Source of the DNA: Brachionus rotundiformis
Taxonomy: Eukaryota > Rotifera > Eurotatoria > Ploima > Brachionidae
Length of the DNA stretch: 64,000 bases
NCBI GenBank assembly: GCA_016802295.1
Contig: JAESIW010000137.1
Span: forward strand, 2,635,943 to 2,699,942
Direction of reading: 5' to 3'
Shown: in pieces, positions 47,392-60,023 of the stretch
How the letters are laid out: every line of letters begins with the position of its first letter
Position numbering within the stretch: the first letter of the stretch is position 1
Notes under the pieces: model-generated
Told to the model about the DNA's origin: nothing
The model's input: the letters and a program-made list of their open reading frames with translations, nothing else
Database searches by the model: none
Translations under genes and position numbers: made by a program

Positions 47392-49117
47392 ATGTTCGAA
47401 TTAAAAAAACTTGTTGTTTTGCTTCTTATTTTACATACAACTTTTTCCTACAATCTTAAAGATTCGGATAATATGGAGAAATTATGGGAAGATTTTAAAC
47501 TCAAAAACAATAAATTATATTCAAGCTTAGAGGAAGAAAATATGCGGTATAATCAAAATAATTAAAAATAATCATTTATTATCACAAAATTAATAGGTAC
47601 AAAATTTGGGCTAATAATGTGAATTACGTTCTTTTACATAATCAACATGCTAATGAAAAAGGCTTTACATTGGGACTTCATAGTTTTTGTGATTTGGTTT
47701 CGAAATTTTTTATTTTAATCTTTAAAACAAAACTAATTTTTTTGTAAAAAGTCTCAAACAGAAGTAGCTAAATTAAAATTTGGTCTTAAATTATCAGCTA
47801 AAGATAAAGAAAGACTTCAGCTAATGAATCAAACTTCAGCTAAAATAGAGCCTAGTACCAGTCTTAAGTTTGAGCGAAAACTAAAATTATCTCGATCAGT
47901 TGGTAATGTTATATAATCTATTTTAATAATAAATTCTTTAAATGAGAAAAAATAAGACTGGGCAGCTGACGGATTTGTATCAGATATTAAAGATCAAGGG
48001 ACTTGTGGGTACGTAATTAAGTACTGAATGCAAATATAATTATTTAACTAAAATTAAATACAAATAATTTTATAAAATTAATTTATTAAATTATTTTCTT
48101 TTTGTAATAGGGCTTGTTGGGTAGGACGACTTTAAATGAATTTGTTGATGATTATATAAATTATTGAAAATTAGTCATTTGTTAGTACAGGGGCACTAGA
48201 ATCCCAGCTAAGAATTAAAAATGATGATTTTACCACACTATCAGAACAAAACCTAATCGATTGTTCTGTTTCATATGGTATTTTTTATTTTTTTGTTAAA
48301 TTTTTTAAAATCAATTTTCCTAAAGGTAATGAAGGGTGTGATGGTGGCCTCATGTCTCAAGGTAAAAGCGTTCTGTTTTAAGATTAGAAAACTATTTTTC
48401 TAAAGCTTTTAGTTACGTGAAAGACAACAATGGAATCAATTCAGATTCTATTTATCAATATGTTGGATCTATAGTAAATTAAGACAAATTTAGAGTAAAA
48501 TTTTATTTTTCTTATTAAAAAAAGAACCGCTGTAAATTCAGAAAATCAAGAGTAGTAGCACGTGTAGCTGGATATGTGGATTTACCAATTGATGAAGAAG
48601 CCCTAATGGAAGCAGTAGATGAAATCGGTCCCATTGCCGTCGGTAAGGATAAATGCAATTTAAATCTTCATATTTTATTAATATTTTTTCAGGAATCGAC
48701 GCTGACCACACTTCATTTACTTTATACAAAGGTGGAATTTATTTTGATCCTGCTTGTAGTTCTGAAAATTTGAACCATGCTGGTAGAATGGTTTCAAGCA
48801 AATAAAAGATCATCTCTAAATTTCCTAATTTAAGTACTAGTTGTGGGTTATGGGTCTGAAAATGGGAAAGACTACTGGCTAATTAAAAATTCTTGGTAAA
48901 CTTTCCAAAGAGATTTAACCATAAATATAAAATATCTTTATTTCGTCATTTTAGGGGTAAATCATGGGGTGAAGATGGATATGGACGAATTGCTCGTAAC
49001 AGGAATAATCATTGTGGAATTGGTAATACCAATCAAAACATAATTAATTTATTAATATTTTTGTTTTATCTTTTCAATTCTAAAGCTTCACTGGCTGGTT
49101 ATCCTCTATTGGTATAA
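47392..49117 (+). CDS. Cathepsin L-like cysteine protease (thirteen exons, catalytic-Cys microexon)
   Basis: Second C1A protease, diverged from the one at 43142-44241. Exons: 47392-47546, 47597-47696, 47752-47902, 47957-48008, 48111-48120, 48175-48277, 48326-48361, 48406-48473, 48525-48642, 48693-48782, 48835-48895, 48955-49022 and 49086-49117; 347 residues. The signal peptide (LVVLLLILHTTFS), the ERFNIN-like propeptide with YKIWANNVNYVLLHNQHANE, and the mature part are present. The catalytic Cys lies in DQGTCGACWSFVSTGALE and is encoded by the 10-base exon 5. His is in LNHAVLVVGYG and Asn in LIKNSWGKSWGEDGYGRI. GNEGCDGGLMSQAF is the usual loop. The C-terminus is CGIASLAGYPLLV, differing from the SYPTV ending. 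The triad is complete, so it should be active. Confidence 0.9.
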
Positions 49118-49608
49118 TTTTTTACCAGATACTTAGAAATTAATTTGACTAAAAGATTTAGATTTAAGTCATCCACTTCGGGCTCTTTGAGAGAAACCAA
49201 TTCCGAATCAAATTCTGAAAAAATATCTAGTTTAGATGAATGCAATTTAAAAAAATTATTCAACAGCGTTTTGAAAATGTTCAAATTATCTTTTTAAACA
49301 AATATTGCTTTTGAATTTATTAGTTTTTTTTTCTTTTAACATTAAAAAAATTGAATAGTAGAATTAAAAATTAATTTGTAGAGAAATTAAATCAAAACTA
49401 GTATTAAATTAATAGAGAAAAAGATAGCAACTTAAATTTTTTTATTATTTTTTTAAAATTAATATATATTTTTATTTAAAAAAACGAATTAATATTTTTT
49501 AAAAAATTTTAATTTTTATTGCTTTTGCTCAAATTCATCTAAACAAACTAATAAAAAATAGACTTTTTGTATATTAAACATTATTTACAATGATAGATGA
49601 AAAATAAT
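49118..49608. other. Spacer between convergent cathepsin and PKG genes
   Basis: About 490 bases between two stop codons. The small minus-strand ORF at 49099-49284 overlaps the cathepsin end and has no family features. Only 3' UTR-type AT-rich sequence is seen. Confidence 0.5.
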
Positions 49609-52600
49609 TTAAAATGAAAAGTCCCATCCTGACAAATCATCTTCTGGCTCTGGTTCATCATCTTCTGGATATTTATCGAAATTATTCAAATCAGTATTGT
49701 CTGATACTTTAGGAATAAAAGGAGAATCTAAAGTGCCATTTCTTAAATTTTCCCAACTAAAACCCTCAAACCATCGATGCTTTTGGACATCTTTGATTCC
49801 ACCACGCTGATAGCCTAATCTATCTACTGCGTTTTCTCGGCACAATCTTTTTATTAATGTACCGGCTATTTTAGGAATTTTGCGAGGAAAATCGACTGCT
49901 TCAATTCCTTTTAGAATCAAGTTGTAAGTGCTCATTGGGTCATTGCCCGAAAATGGCGGATTCCCGCTCAGCAATTCATATATTAAAATACCAACACTCC
50001 AATAATCAGCCCCTATGTCGTGTCCTTTATTCAAAATGATCTCCGGAGCAACATATTCGGGAGTACCTAGGATAAAAAATATTTAACAATTTTATTTTAA
50101 TTAAGACAGCTTTTAAATTTGCCTAAATTTTAATTAAAAATTATTCCTGATTTTATTAAAATCAATTTAAAATCAATAATTAATATTAATTACAAAGTTA
50201 GTTTCATTAACTAAACTAATTAGATAATAAAATCAGACATCTTTTAGAAAATCAACTAATAAAACATACCACAAAAAGTCCAAGTTTTTTTTCCATGTCC
50301 AATTTTTTTGGCAAAACCAAAATCTACCAATTTGCAGTAGCCTTTAGCATTAAGCATTATGTTCTCGGGCTTTAGATCACGATACACAATTCCTTTTGAG
50401 TGCAAATAAGAAAGAGCTTCAATGACACATGCTGTATAAAATTTGGTATCATATTCCTCGAAGCAACCTTTTTCTCTCAACAGACTCCAAAGTTCTCCAC
50501 CCAAGCACACTTCCAGTAATAGATAAAGATATTTCCTATCCTTAAAGGTCTTATACAACCGAGCAATAAAATGTGATCGTGCTTCCAACATTATGTTCCT
50601 CTCATTTAATACATGATCCTGCTGTTTTGTTTGAACAATGTATTGTTTTTTAAGAGTTTTGAGCGCATATGTTCTTAAGTCACGGGTATTTCGCACAAGC
50701 TCTACTCGTCCAAAACCACCAACTCCCAAAGTTCCTAAAATTTCAAACTCTGCCAGACGAATGCCAACTAAATCCAGCTCTTCATCGTCTTCAAGAGTTA
50801 ATAGCTGAGTTTGAGCTCGTTTATACATTTTTATTGACTCAACTCGTTTCAGATTAGAAAATTCATTATCATTCACAAATTGTTTATAATACTGGCGATC
50901 AAGTACTAGGCATGTAACACCATTGGGATCATCAGCTACTACATTAAATGGTCTTGTCTCTTCCCTAATAAACTAATTTAGAAAAATTTTTGTTTTTCTT
51001 TTTTGATTTTACCCTTGAAGAGCATTTTCTCCAAAATATTCACCTCTATTTAGATATTTTACAAATTTTGGACTGTCCCATTTAGAAGCACTTTTGGTAA
51101 CTTTGGCTCGTCCTTTACTAATTATGTAAAAAGTATCACCTTTGGCAAATTGACGTACTATAAAATCATTCATACTGTAAGTGCACTAGAATAAAATATA
51201 TATATTTTTTTCAAATTTTAATTTATTTATTTTAAATAAATAATGGAGAAATTTTTTTTAACAACTCAAAATAGTTATCAAAATTTAGCTTTAATTTGTT
51301 TTTTTTACGAAATAGATCATACAAGATTAACATTTATAAATAAATTAAGGAAAAATAAATATTGATTAATTTTGCTTTTTTATTTTACATAAATGCTTGA
51401 TTCGCTAAAATTGACCATTGTCTATTTGTTAATTATTTATTTTAACAGTTTACTTTAGCTTTAACTAGACTAGTCGATCTAAACTAGGTCGAAAATTGAT
51501 ATTTTATTTTAAAATTAGGGATTTATATTTTTATTAAGACTTAACTTGGTAAAATAATTTTCAAAATCTTTCTCAATTTTTAAAGATTTGGATAAAATAA
51601 TTACCTCGTCCACTTTATCGATGAGCTTTGATATAATATCTTCTCTAACGCCTTGAAAAGTTGGTACACTAAAAATTAATAAATTGAATACTCCGAATAT
51701 TAATTGATTAAATGATTTTAATACTTTTTTAATAAGTCCATATATTCTTCATGTTTTTCAATACCGGATCGCATCATTATAACTTGGAAAGTAGTGCGGT
51801 CAATTGCCCATAATTTACACACACTCAAAGCTAGTTATTAAATTATTAATTTGGAAAAAAATCTAACCAAATAACAGCTCTAGATACCTCTTATGGAAGC
51901 TGTTCGAGTGCAATTATACAATATGGCTAATTCACCAAATACTTTGCCGGAACTCATAGTACATAAAAGCTTGGAATTTTTGGTCACCTCAACTCGACCC
52001 TCTTTAAACAGAATAAGTATTTAAATAATTATTTTAAAAAGCTTTGATTCTGATACCTTCTATGATGTAGACACTGTTTCCGACGTCACCCTCTCTGATT
52101 ATTAAACTCTCTTTGGGAAACTCGACTGGATACATACAATTAACAATACTCTCTATTTGATCACTTTCCAAATTTTTCATAAAATCATTTTCATATATAC
52201 TATTTGTTAAAAATTCTGTTGTCCTTTAAGAAAAAATCAAATAAAAAAAAATTCGCCACAATCTTTCCAAGGTAAATTTACTCTTGACTCTTTGGATATT
52301 CCTTTAGTGAAATTTTTTCTTTTGACTTGTTATTGAATCTATTCTGAGCAGATTCACCTGAGATAGCAATACGTTTTGACTTTAAATTGGTTTGTATTTG
52401 TAAATGTTTAATTTCAATTATAGGTGCTGGCTTATTGCTAGTTCCTGCAGGATTTTTTATTATATTTGTTTGATTTTTAAATATTCCATTTGGTTTTTTA
52501 TCCAAAATACCATTTTGTGGTGTTTTGTTAGCGTTTTCTTTATACTTGTTTAATTCTTGTCTGAGATTTAACAACTCAGATTCGAGTTTAAGTATATAAG

Positions 52601-52796
52601 AGTCCTTCTCTTTAATTAAACTATCTTTGAGCAATATAATTTCATCTTTTTTGACTAGACCAGTCTCAATTTCTTTAATGAACAAGTTTTTTTCTTCCAT
52701 TTCAGCTTGGTAAATTCTCATTTTTTTTTCCAAATCTTCAATCAATCTTGTCTTGTCTCTCAATGAGACTCTCAAGTCATGTAGTGTAAGACTCAT
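49609..52796 (-). CDS. PRKG1: cGMP-dependent protein kinase (PKG, PRKG1-like)
   Basis: Cytoplasmic Ser/Thr kinase switched on by cGMP. The first exon (52282-52796) encodes a 170-residue coiled-coil dimerisation region with heptads ([20 protein letters not shown] and on), an Asn/Pro-rich linker and the pseudosubstrate-like [10 protein letters not shown]. cGMP domain A follows ([37 protein letters not shown]) and domain B lies at about 50,890-51,670. The kinase domain includes [11 protein letters not shown] (Gly loop), [20 protein letters not shown] (catalytic loop), [20 protein letters not shown] and, across an intron, TPEY in the activation loop. The last exon (49609 to about 50067) carries [20 protein letters not shown] and the AGC C-tail ending GWDFSF. 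All catalytic residues seen are intact. Confidence 0.95.
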
Positions 52797-52799
52797 GGT

Positions 52800-55700
52800 T
52801 TGACTTTATTGCCCTCGAATTGACCAAATCTAGCATCAGCCAGTTATCAACATTTCTGAATCTAAATAAAGTTAAGTTAGTTTAACAATAGAATAGTTTG
52901 AGAATTATTCCATTCGGGTTTGGTAGAAAATGATTTATTATTACGAAATGCTCAAAACAAAATACAAGATAAATAGATTAGAGAACTTGGAAATAAAAAT
53001 TTACCAAACAATGAAAACTATTCAACATAAGGTAACTCATAGCTAGTAATTAATAGATACACATTTGGCATATTAAGCAATGAAAATGCTTTATGTTTTT
53101 TCTTATTTAATCTATAGCAGGAGTTTATGAGAAGAGAATTTAAGTGAGTATCAAGATTTTTCCAATCGATTGAATGGGCTTCCAATTTCATAAATTTTTA
53201 GGAAAATTAATAAATTCATTTTTTATTCCATTGACTTGCTTGAGTTTAAATACCTAGCTTCAAGCTGCTTGACTGATAATTTATTTTGAATTATTTTTCA
53301 AGATAATTCAAGTGAAGAAATAATTTGTTCAATTGTTTTCTACTTTTTAGCTGCTTTAGATAAGATAAAATACTGATTTGAGCTCAAGAGAGAATTTATA
53401 CATTATGTTGAAAATGTTTAAATCAAAATATTTCGCCAATAGATTAAATGACTTAGATGATGAAAGCCGATATTTTTGCTGATGATTTGAATCTATTAAA
53501 GTTCATGAATCTAAAAGATTTAATCAGATTCGATATTTCCCAATTTACTGAATCAAAAAAAAAATATATCAAAAAAACACACTATTATTTAAATTTTAAT
53601 CTAATTAAATTCAGCATAATTTTTAGATTAAAAAAATGTATCATAAAACTCTAAAGTTGACATCGATCGTATGAAATAAGATAAGAAAATGATGTAAGAC
53701 AAAGAGGAAATTAAATCCTTGAATTTGTTTAGAAATTTAAATTAAACATAAATAAATAAATTAATTTAAAAAAATTTATAAAGACGATTAAAAAGTGACT
53801 TTTGGAATGCAAAAATTTATTTAAATATCTTTAATGGATCAAAAAACTTGACAAGCTTCTATATTAATATTAAATTAATTTCCTTATTAATGATCATACT
53901 TTTTTAGATCGTCTATTTAAGCAGATGTTTGATATATGTTGAATACGATTTATCGGATATTGATATCTTATTTATCTAATTTTCTAATACAAAAGGTTAA
54001 GAAGCTTGCTGATTACTAAATCAGTAAATGAAGTACAATAAAATTGGTTCTTTTAACCATAAACATTAGCTGACGTGGTAATAAATTTGGTAAACACTAA
54101 ATCCAAGTAGGATTAAGCTAAGACTTTAATTTTTTTACACTCTTTTAATAAAATAGCATTAAAGCGAAATAAACAATAAAGTCAATTTTCAATAAAATAA
54201 TGCATGATTTTTGACAAATGATCCTTTTCCGATCAAGGTATCAATTCATGCTATCGGAAACTCAATTCAATAATACTTCATCAAAATTCAATAAAATTAT
54301 CAATCGCAATTCTCTCCAAATCTAAATGAAATCAATGCTCATTTAATTTGAACATTAAACAGATTTTTCATAATCTTAGACTGAGAATTTACATATTTAA
54401 CTTGTTAAAAGCGTTTACTATTCATAATGAAAATAATATTTGATTTTTTGATATAGACTTAAAATAAAAAATGGTTAAAGGTTGCGTAATATAATAAAAA
54501 ATGAATATTTCTTAATTAATAAACACTAATCATTTTTACGTCAAAATATTGAGCTTGGTGTCTTGGCATGATCTGAGCTTAAACGCTTCTAAAAATCGTT
54601 TAAAGTTTAGTTTGTATTGATAAAATGCTAAAAATAACTTTATTCCCAGAATAAAATTGAATTTAAAAACTTAAATAGCATTTTGAAAATATTTTATTTA
54701 ATTAAAATATTATTGTTCAGCGATCTAAGAAAAAGATAAATTATATTATTTCATTTTTGTACATTGTTTTCAAAGAATCTGAAGAATTTCGTCTTCTTTT
54801 CCAGGATCTGAATGCCATTTTTAAATTAGTGGATTAGGTAAATTTTTCAACTACATTTTAATATGAAAATTAAACAAAAAATAATTTTCCAAGGTATATA
54901 TTAATAAAAGTAAGAAGCTAGTATTATAATGAAATTAATTTTTTAAACTGTCAAAATTGAACTATTAATTTATTTATTAAATTCCAAAATAAATTAACTC
55001 TAAAATCTTTAATATCTTAATTGATTATTGCTTAATTTATGATAAATACTAGCATTATTTTTTCAAAATATCAGTTATTTCTTATTTTCTTTTTAAGAAA
55101 ATAATTCTTGTATAAAATTTCTAAAAGGTGTTTATTTATTTTTTAGTAAATTAAACCAAAAGTTGATATTAAAGAACAAAATAAATTCAGACTGATAGAA
55201 ATATTAAAGTATTAACAAAGCTGAAATATAACAAGTATATTGAATCTAGACCTAGATACATTAAACTCTAGTCTTACATATTGCAGTTAATTGCTTGTTT
55301 TTTAATTACTAAATGTAAATTAATTATATGATATTAATAATTGTTCCATATTCAGCAAAAAATTAAACTTTACCAGCATACTGGACGAATTGTTCTACAT
55401 TATCTGCACAAAAGAATAAAATTAAAAACCAAGATTAGTTCTTTTAAAATTTGATCTTAAAATAAAAATAATTTGATAGATTTTTTCCTTATGATGCTTT
55501 TAAATAAGACTCTATAATGCAGTCATTCTAAACAATTGTACTAATAGGAAAAGTTGTTTATTAAACGAAAACAAGATAGCTTCTAGGATTTATTTCTTGA
55601 GCAAAATAAATTACAAGTTTTTGATTTGATTTCATAGAAATTAATATGATAACCATTTTTTTTCTTATCCACATAAAGAAATCATTTCGTATAAATAAAT

Positions 55701-57640
55701 AATACAAAGCACATTAAAACTTACAAGTATTAAAAAAAATTATTTAAAAAATTGCCTCGAGCCAAACTTTAAATAATTAAGCTAAATTACTGGTATAACC
55801 TATGAAAAAAGTCGAGTTATCTATCAAAATCTTGGATTAAAATGCCAAGATTTTCTGAACAAAAATTTAATTCTTGCTTCAGACGGTGAAAAAGCGGTTT
55901 TTTAATTACTTAACATATCGAAAAGCTCCTGTAAGTTTTTTTACCGAAAATGAACAGCTTGAAAATATTAAATGCCTAAAAGAATTAAATGAGCATTGTT
56001 TTGCCTAGACTTCAAATGCTTCCTAATCTAATTTGGGAGCATTTTTAATTTTTATATAAATATCAAATTACTTTTGTCTAATAATCTCTTGGAAAAACGC
56101 TGGAAGATAAATGTTTTTATTTAAGACATTTAAAAAAACAAGTAATTTTACAATCTAAAATGCTTGCGTCAATATTTCTAATCAAAGAGATGGCTTTGAA
56201 TCAAAAAAAAGCAGCGTTTATGAGATTAAATGCCTAATATCTAACAAGCTAATTTAATTTAGCATAGCTTTTAATTTGAATTTTTCTTTGGTAATTTAAA
56301 ATTTATTACAAAGAAGGATTCCATAGGAAAAAACTTTATCTAAAGGCAAACTATTATTCAACAAATATTTTTATTAGAGGCTTCCTTTACTTATGTTTTT
56401 GGAATATGCTAGAACACCAAAGGAATAGCTTGTCAGTGCGATGACGCAATCAAGAGGATGTACTATCTATTTTAGATAAATTAGTTTAGGAAAAAAATTG
56501 TAAATTTTTGTTAAGCTACTGTTCAGAATTAGAATTTTGTATTCTGGTTGATGAAGGTTGTGTAATATATAATAAATGATTATCCTGATTCCAAGGAAAT
56601 AAATAATTTAATCTCAAACTTTTGGCTTGAGCCAATATTTCCAATATTTTTAACTATAATTAATTTACCTTGTTTGTTGATTATTATTATTATTATCATC
56701 ATCTTTTTTCTACCTAAAACTTAGAAATTCAATTTTCTTCCCACATCCACTATCTCAAACAAAGCGTTCAATTAATATATATTGATTACTTAATTTCAGC
56801 CGCGCTCGTTCTTTTACATTATTTCCTAAGTTCAAATTTTAAGCAACTCAAGAAAATCATTTTATATAAAATTAAAATTTTTGAATTGATTATCAATCTT
56901 AAAATATTAAAAATACAGATGCCTGAATCAATTTATCAATTATTAACATTGAATTAAGTTGATTAACATTTTGATCTAAATACTTAAAAATCGAATTTTA
57001 GGATAGAAATTTTCCTTTAAAATGAATTTCTTTTCCCCTAAAATCTTCACAATTATTAAAGAAAATAATATTCTATACTGCTTTTATTCTTTTCGGGTTT
57101 TTATTGTAAAAGTCGACAATTTTTTTGCTTCATTTTTTTTACTTAATTAAACAAAATCAGCATTTCTTTTTAATATATAGATAAGTCAACAGTATTTACA
57201 AAAGTAAAAAAATTTCATAATATTTAATTTAATATTCTATATTATTTTAATCATCCTATTTTTTTAAATATTTATTTTAATATAATAAATAATTAAACAA
57301 TAAATTAATCCATTTTTAGGAAAATATTTTGAATGTAAAAACTCGATTGAATTCTTCGAGACTATCTCTTTTTTAAATCATTCAAAAACATCGAAAATAA
57401 ATATTTTCTAAAATAGAATAATAATTAGATTTTTTAATAATTAAATTATTGAATTGTTTAATTTTTTAAATAGAATAAGAAAATATAATTTAATTTTGAT
57501 GTTTGATTTTTATCAAACTTTAAGGACTATTTATCAATCACCAAATGAGATCAAAAATTTTTTTAATTTAGAACTTTTTTCAAACTTTATTTAGAATATT
57601 TTTAACAATTTAAAAAAAATTAATTTATTAGCTCCAAGTG
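52800..57640. other. Gene-poor AT-rich stretch
   Basis: About 4.8 kb upstream of PKG with no supportable exon. PKG genes often have distant alternative first exons, so one could be hidden here. A weak transposase-like word is noted at 55,840-55,910. No long inverted or direct repeat was found by eye. The ORF at 53457-53654 is low-complexity and was not called. Confidence 0.45.
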
Positions 57641-57648
57641 TTGAAAAA

Positions 57649-59480
57649 CTAATAGTAATCTTGATTACCGACTATGGTTTTTCTTAAATCAAGTTTAATG
57701 TGATTAACGATTTTGCTAGCGTTGGCATATTTCATCTGATATTCTTTAACAAGAGCTTCACTTTTAAATTCATCAATATTTACATAACAGCCCTGAAAGA
57801 AAGAATAAATGAACGAAGTAAAATTCTTGATATAAACTGTTTCCATACTTGAAAATGCCGAATACCATTATTCGGTATGAAGCTGTTTCTAGCGTGCAAA
57901 ATTCTTCGATTATTGAAACAAGCTACTTCTCCTGGTTTTAATCGATACTCTATCTTTCAAATAAAATGCTAAAAAATATTTATTAAAAATAATAATCAAA
58001 AAATCAAAATGACATTAATATTTCATGAGAAGCTAGCAAGTGTAATAGAAAAAAGAATTAAAGAAATTGATAGCAAAATTGCCCAATTATCTCAAAACTT
58101 ACCAATTTATCATATGAATAAACAAATTTGCCAAATTCAATATAAGCTTTGTAATAAGACTTAATTTCTTCCTAAAAAATTCATTAAAATAGGAGAAAAA
58201 CTTGTTTGTGTAATTTACTGGTGACAAATTTGCCAAAGGACCTTCGAATGGTGGTGCCCAATTGACAGCCACTATCTTAAAAAAAAATAATTGTATCAAC
58301 TTATTATTTAAGTATTTATTACTCTTTGTCTATGGTTTAAAACGATGTGTGGTCTTTGATAAACCATGTAAACAGGTCTAGCTCTTTCAGTGTGAATTTT
58401 TTGAAACGTTGCTGGTATCTTTGTTAAAGTTAAAAACAAATCTGGATGCTTTAGTCGAAAAAGCTCAGCTATATGAAAAGCATCCGCAAAAATTGATTCA
58501 CCACCAATGATTTCTTTATCAAATCTTAAAAAGACTAGAAATTTTTATTTTGTCTCATATCATTTAAATTTTAATCTTACTTGAGACAATGTAAAAATTG
58601 TAACCCTGGAGCCGATTCATAGTACATTAAGTCCATGTGAAACTCAAGACCCACACTTGAATAGGCAATATTGATCGGATTTTTGTCTACTTTAACATCA
58701 AATAGTTCATCATAAATTGTACTTTGAATAGGCGCTATAAGTTCAGCAAGACGCTTTACATTGCCTTTTTGAGTTGGTAAATTTTTGACTATTGTCAATC
58801 CGTATAGAGCTATATACTTCAGCCACCTAGAAGTTCATAATAACATTAAAAATCTTAATTAAAACAAAATAATACTCGAATATTTTGGACTCATTTCGTT
58901 TTCCACACGGACTTACCAAATCTTGATAATCAAAATATTTGATATTTTCACAAGGAATATATCGATCACCATTTTCTAATTCTGATGGCCTATTATTGAC
59001 CAAAAATTCCAGAGGAATAATTGAATCAGATTGCTTTGAATTTGAATCCCATTTTATCAAAATATTATCACTTTTTTCTTCAACAGAATCAATAAATAAA
59101 TCTTGAGGAACATTTTGGATCAAAATTAATCGCTGACCAGTACCAGCTTGTCGACTGTGTTCAGACTGACAATTAAATCTTAACCAATGAGGATCAAAAC
59201 TTTTGAAAAATGATCATACTTAAAAAATCTTATAAAAATTAGATTACCATAATAATTTTTCTGATTTATCAACTGAAACAATAAGCTCCAATGAAGTTCT
59301 CTTATTTTTTATATCAATTAGTTTAAATTGACTGTGATAACATTTAAATTGAAAATCAAACTTTTAAATAATGGCCAAATTAATAAATTTAAACAAAATA
59401 AAAAAATATACTTTTCTTGAAATAGATCTATTTAGTAGATTTAATTTTTTTGAATTTTGACTCAATAGCTTTTTTAACAT
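57649..59480 (-). CDS. BBOX1/TMLHE-family dioxygenase A, with likely mitochondrial presequence
   Basis: Fe(II)/2-oxoglutarate oxygenase of the gamma-butyrobetaine / trimethyllysine hydroxylase family, which acts in carnitine synthesis. Nine exons: 59412-59480, 59248-59360, 58876-59199, 58581-58826, 58323-58524, 58219-58275, 58103-58171, 57849-57953 and 57649-57792; 442 residues. The iron facial triad is visible: His and Asp in LEFHMDLMYYESAPG and the distal His in NNRRILHARNSF. FLHCLKFDKEIIGGES matches the family core. The N-terminal exon (MLKKLLSQNSKKLNLLNRS) is basic, lacks acidic residues and looks like a mitochondrial import signal, as in TMLHE. The N-terminal zinc-site Cys cluster of BBOX1 is not conserved (NCQSEHSRQ). 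The first exon is a model based on phase, not homology. Confidence 0.82.
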
Positions 59481-60023
59481 TTTTATTCAAAAATTTAATT
59501 AAATAATTTTAAAAATATTGTCTCTATATTTAAATCAATATTTGAATTCCAATTCCAAAGTCTACAATAATTAGGCATACTTAATTTAATAGTCTAAAGT
59601 CTATCGTTTACTCATCTTAAAGTAACTAAATAATGAAACAAATTATTTGTTTTAAAATCAATTCAGACAATTTTAAGAGCGTTTTTTTCAATAATTAGCA
59701 CGATTTTTTTTAATGTGAAGGTTTAATACAATTTAATATAAAAAGAGTTTTAATATATATTTTTTGATTTATCAAAAAAATATATTAAATGAATGCTCTA
59801 TGATGAAAGCTATTATCGTGATCGGCTCTTGTTCAGCCTGGTAAATCGATTCAAACTTAGTGTTTAAATTGGTTTTTTAGGTTGATAAAAGACTGAGGTG
59901 ATCGTTAAGATTATGAGATCTGAGAGCTTTTACATAATTAAGTCTTTATTTTGAAATTACTAAATTAAAAAACAATTAAAATAAATCATAGATTTTAAAA
60001 ATTAAAGATTGTCAGTTTATAAA
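59481..60023. other. Spacer between the two dioxygenase genes
   Basis: About 540 bases of AT-rich sequence, holding the 3' end of gene B and the promoter of gene A (both minus strand). No other gene seen. Confidence 0.5.
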
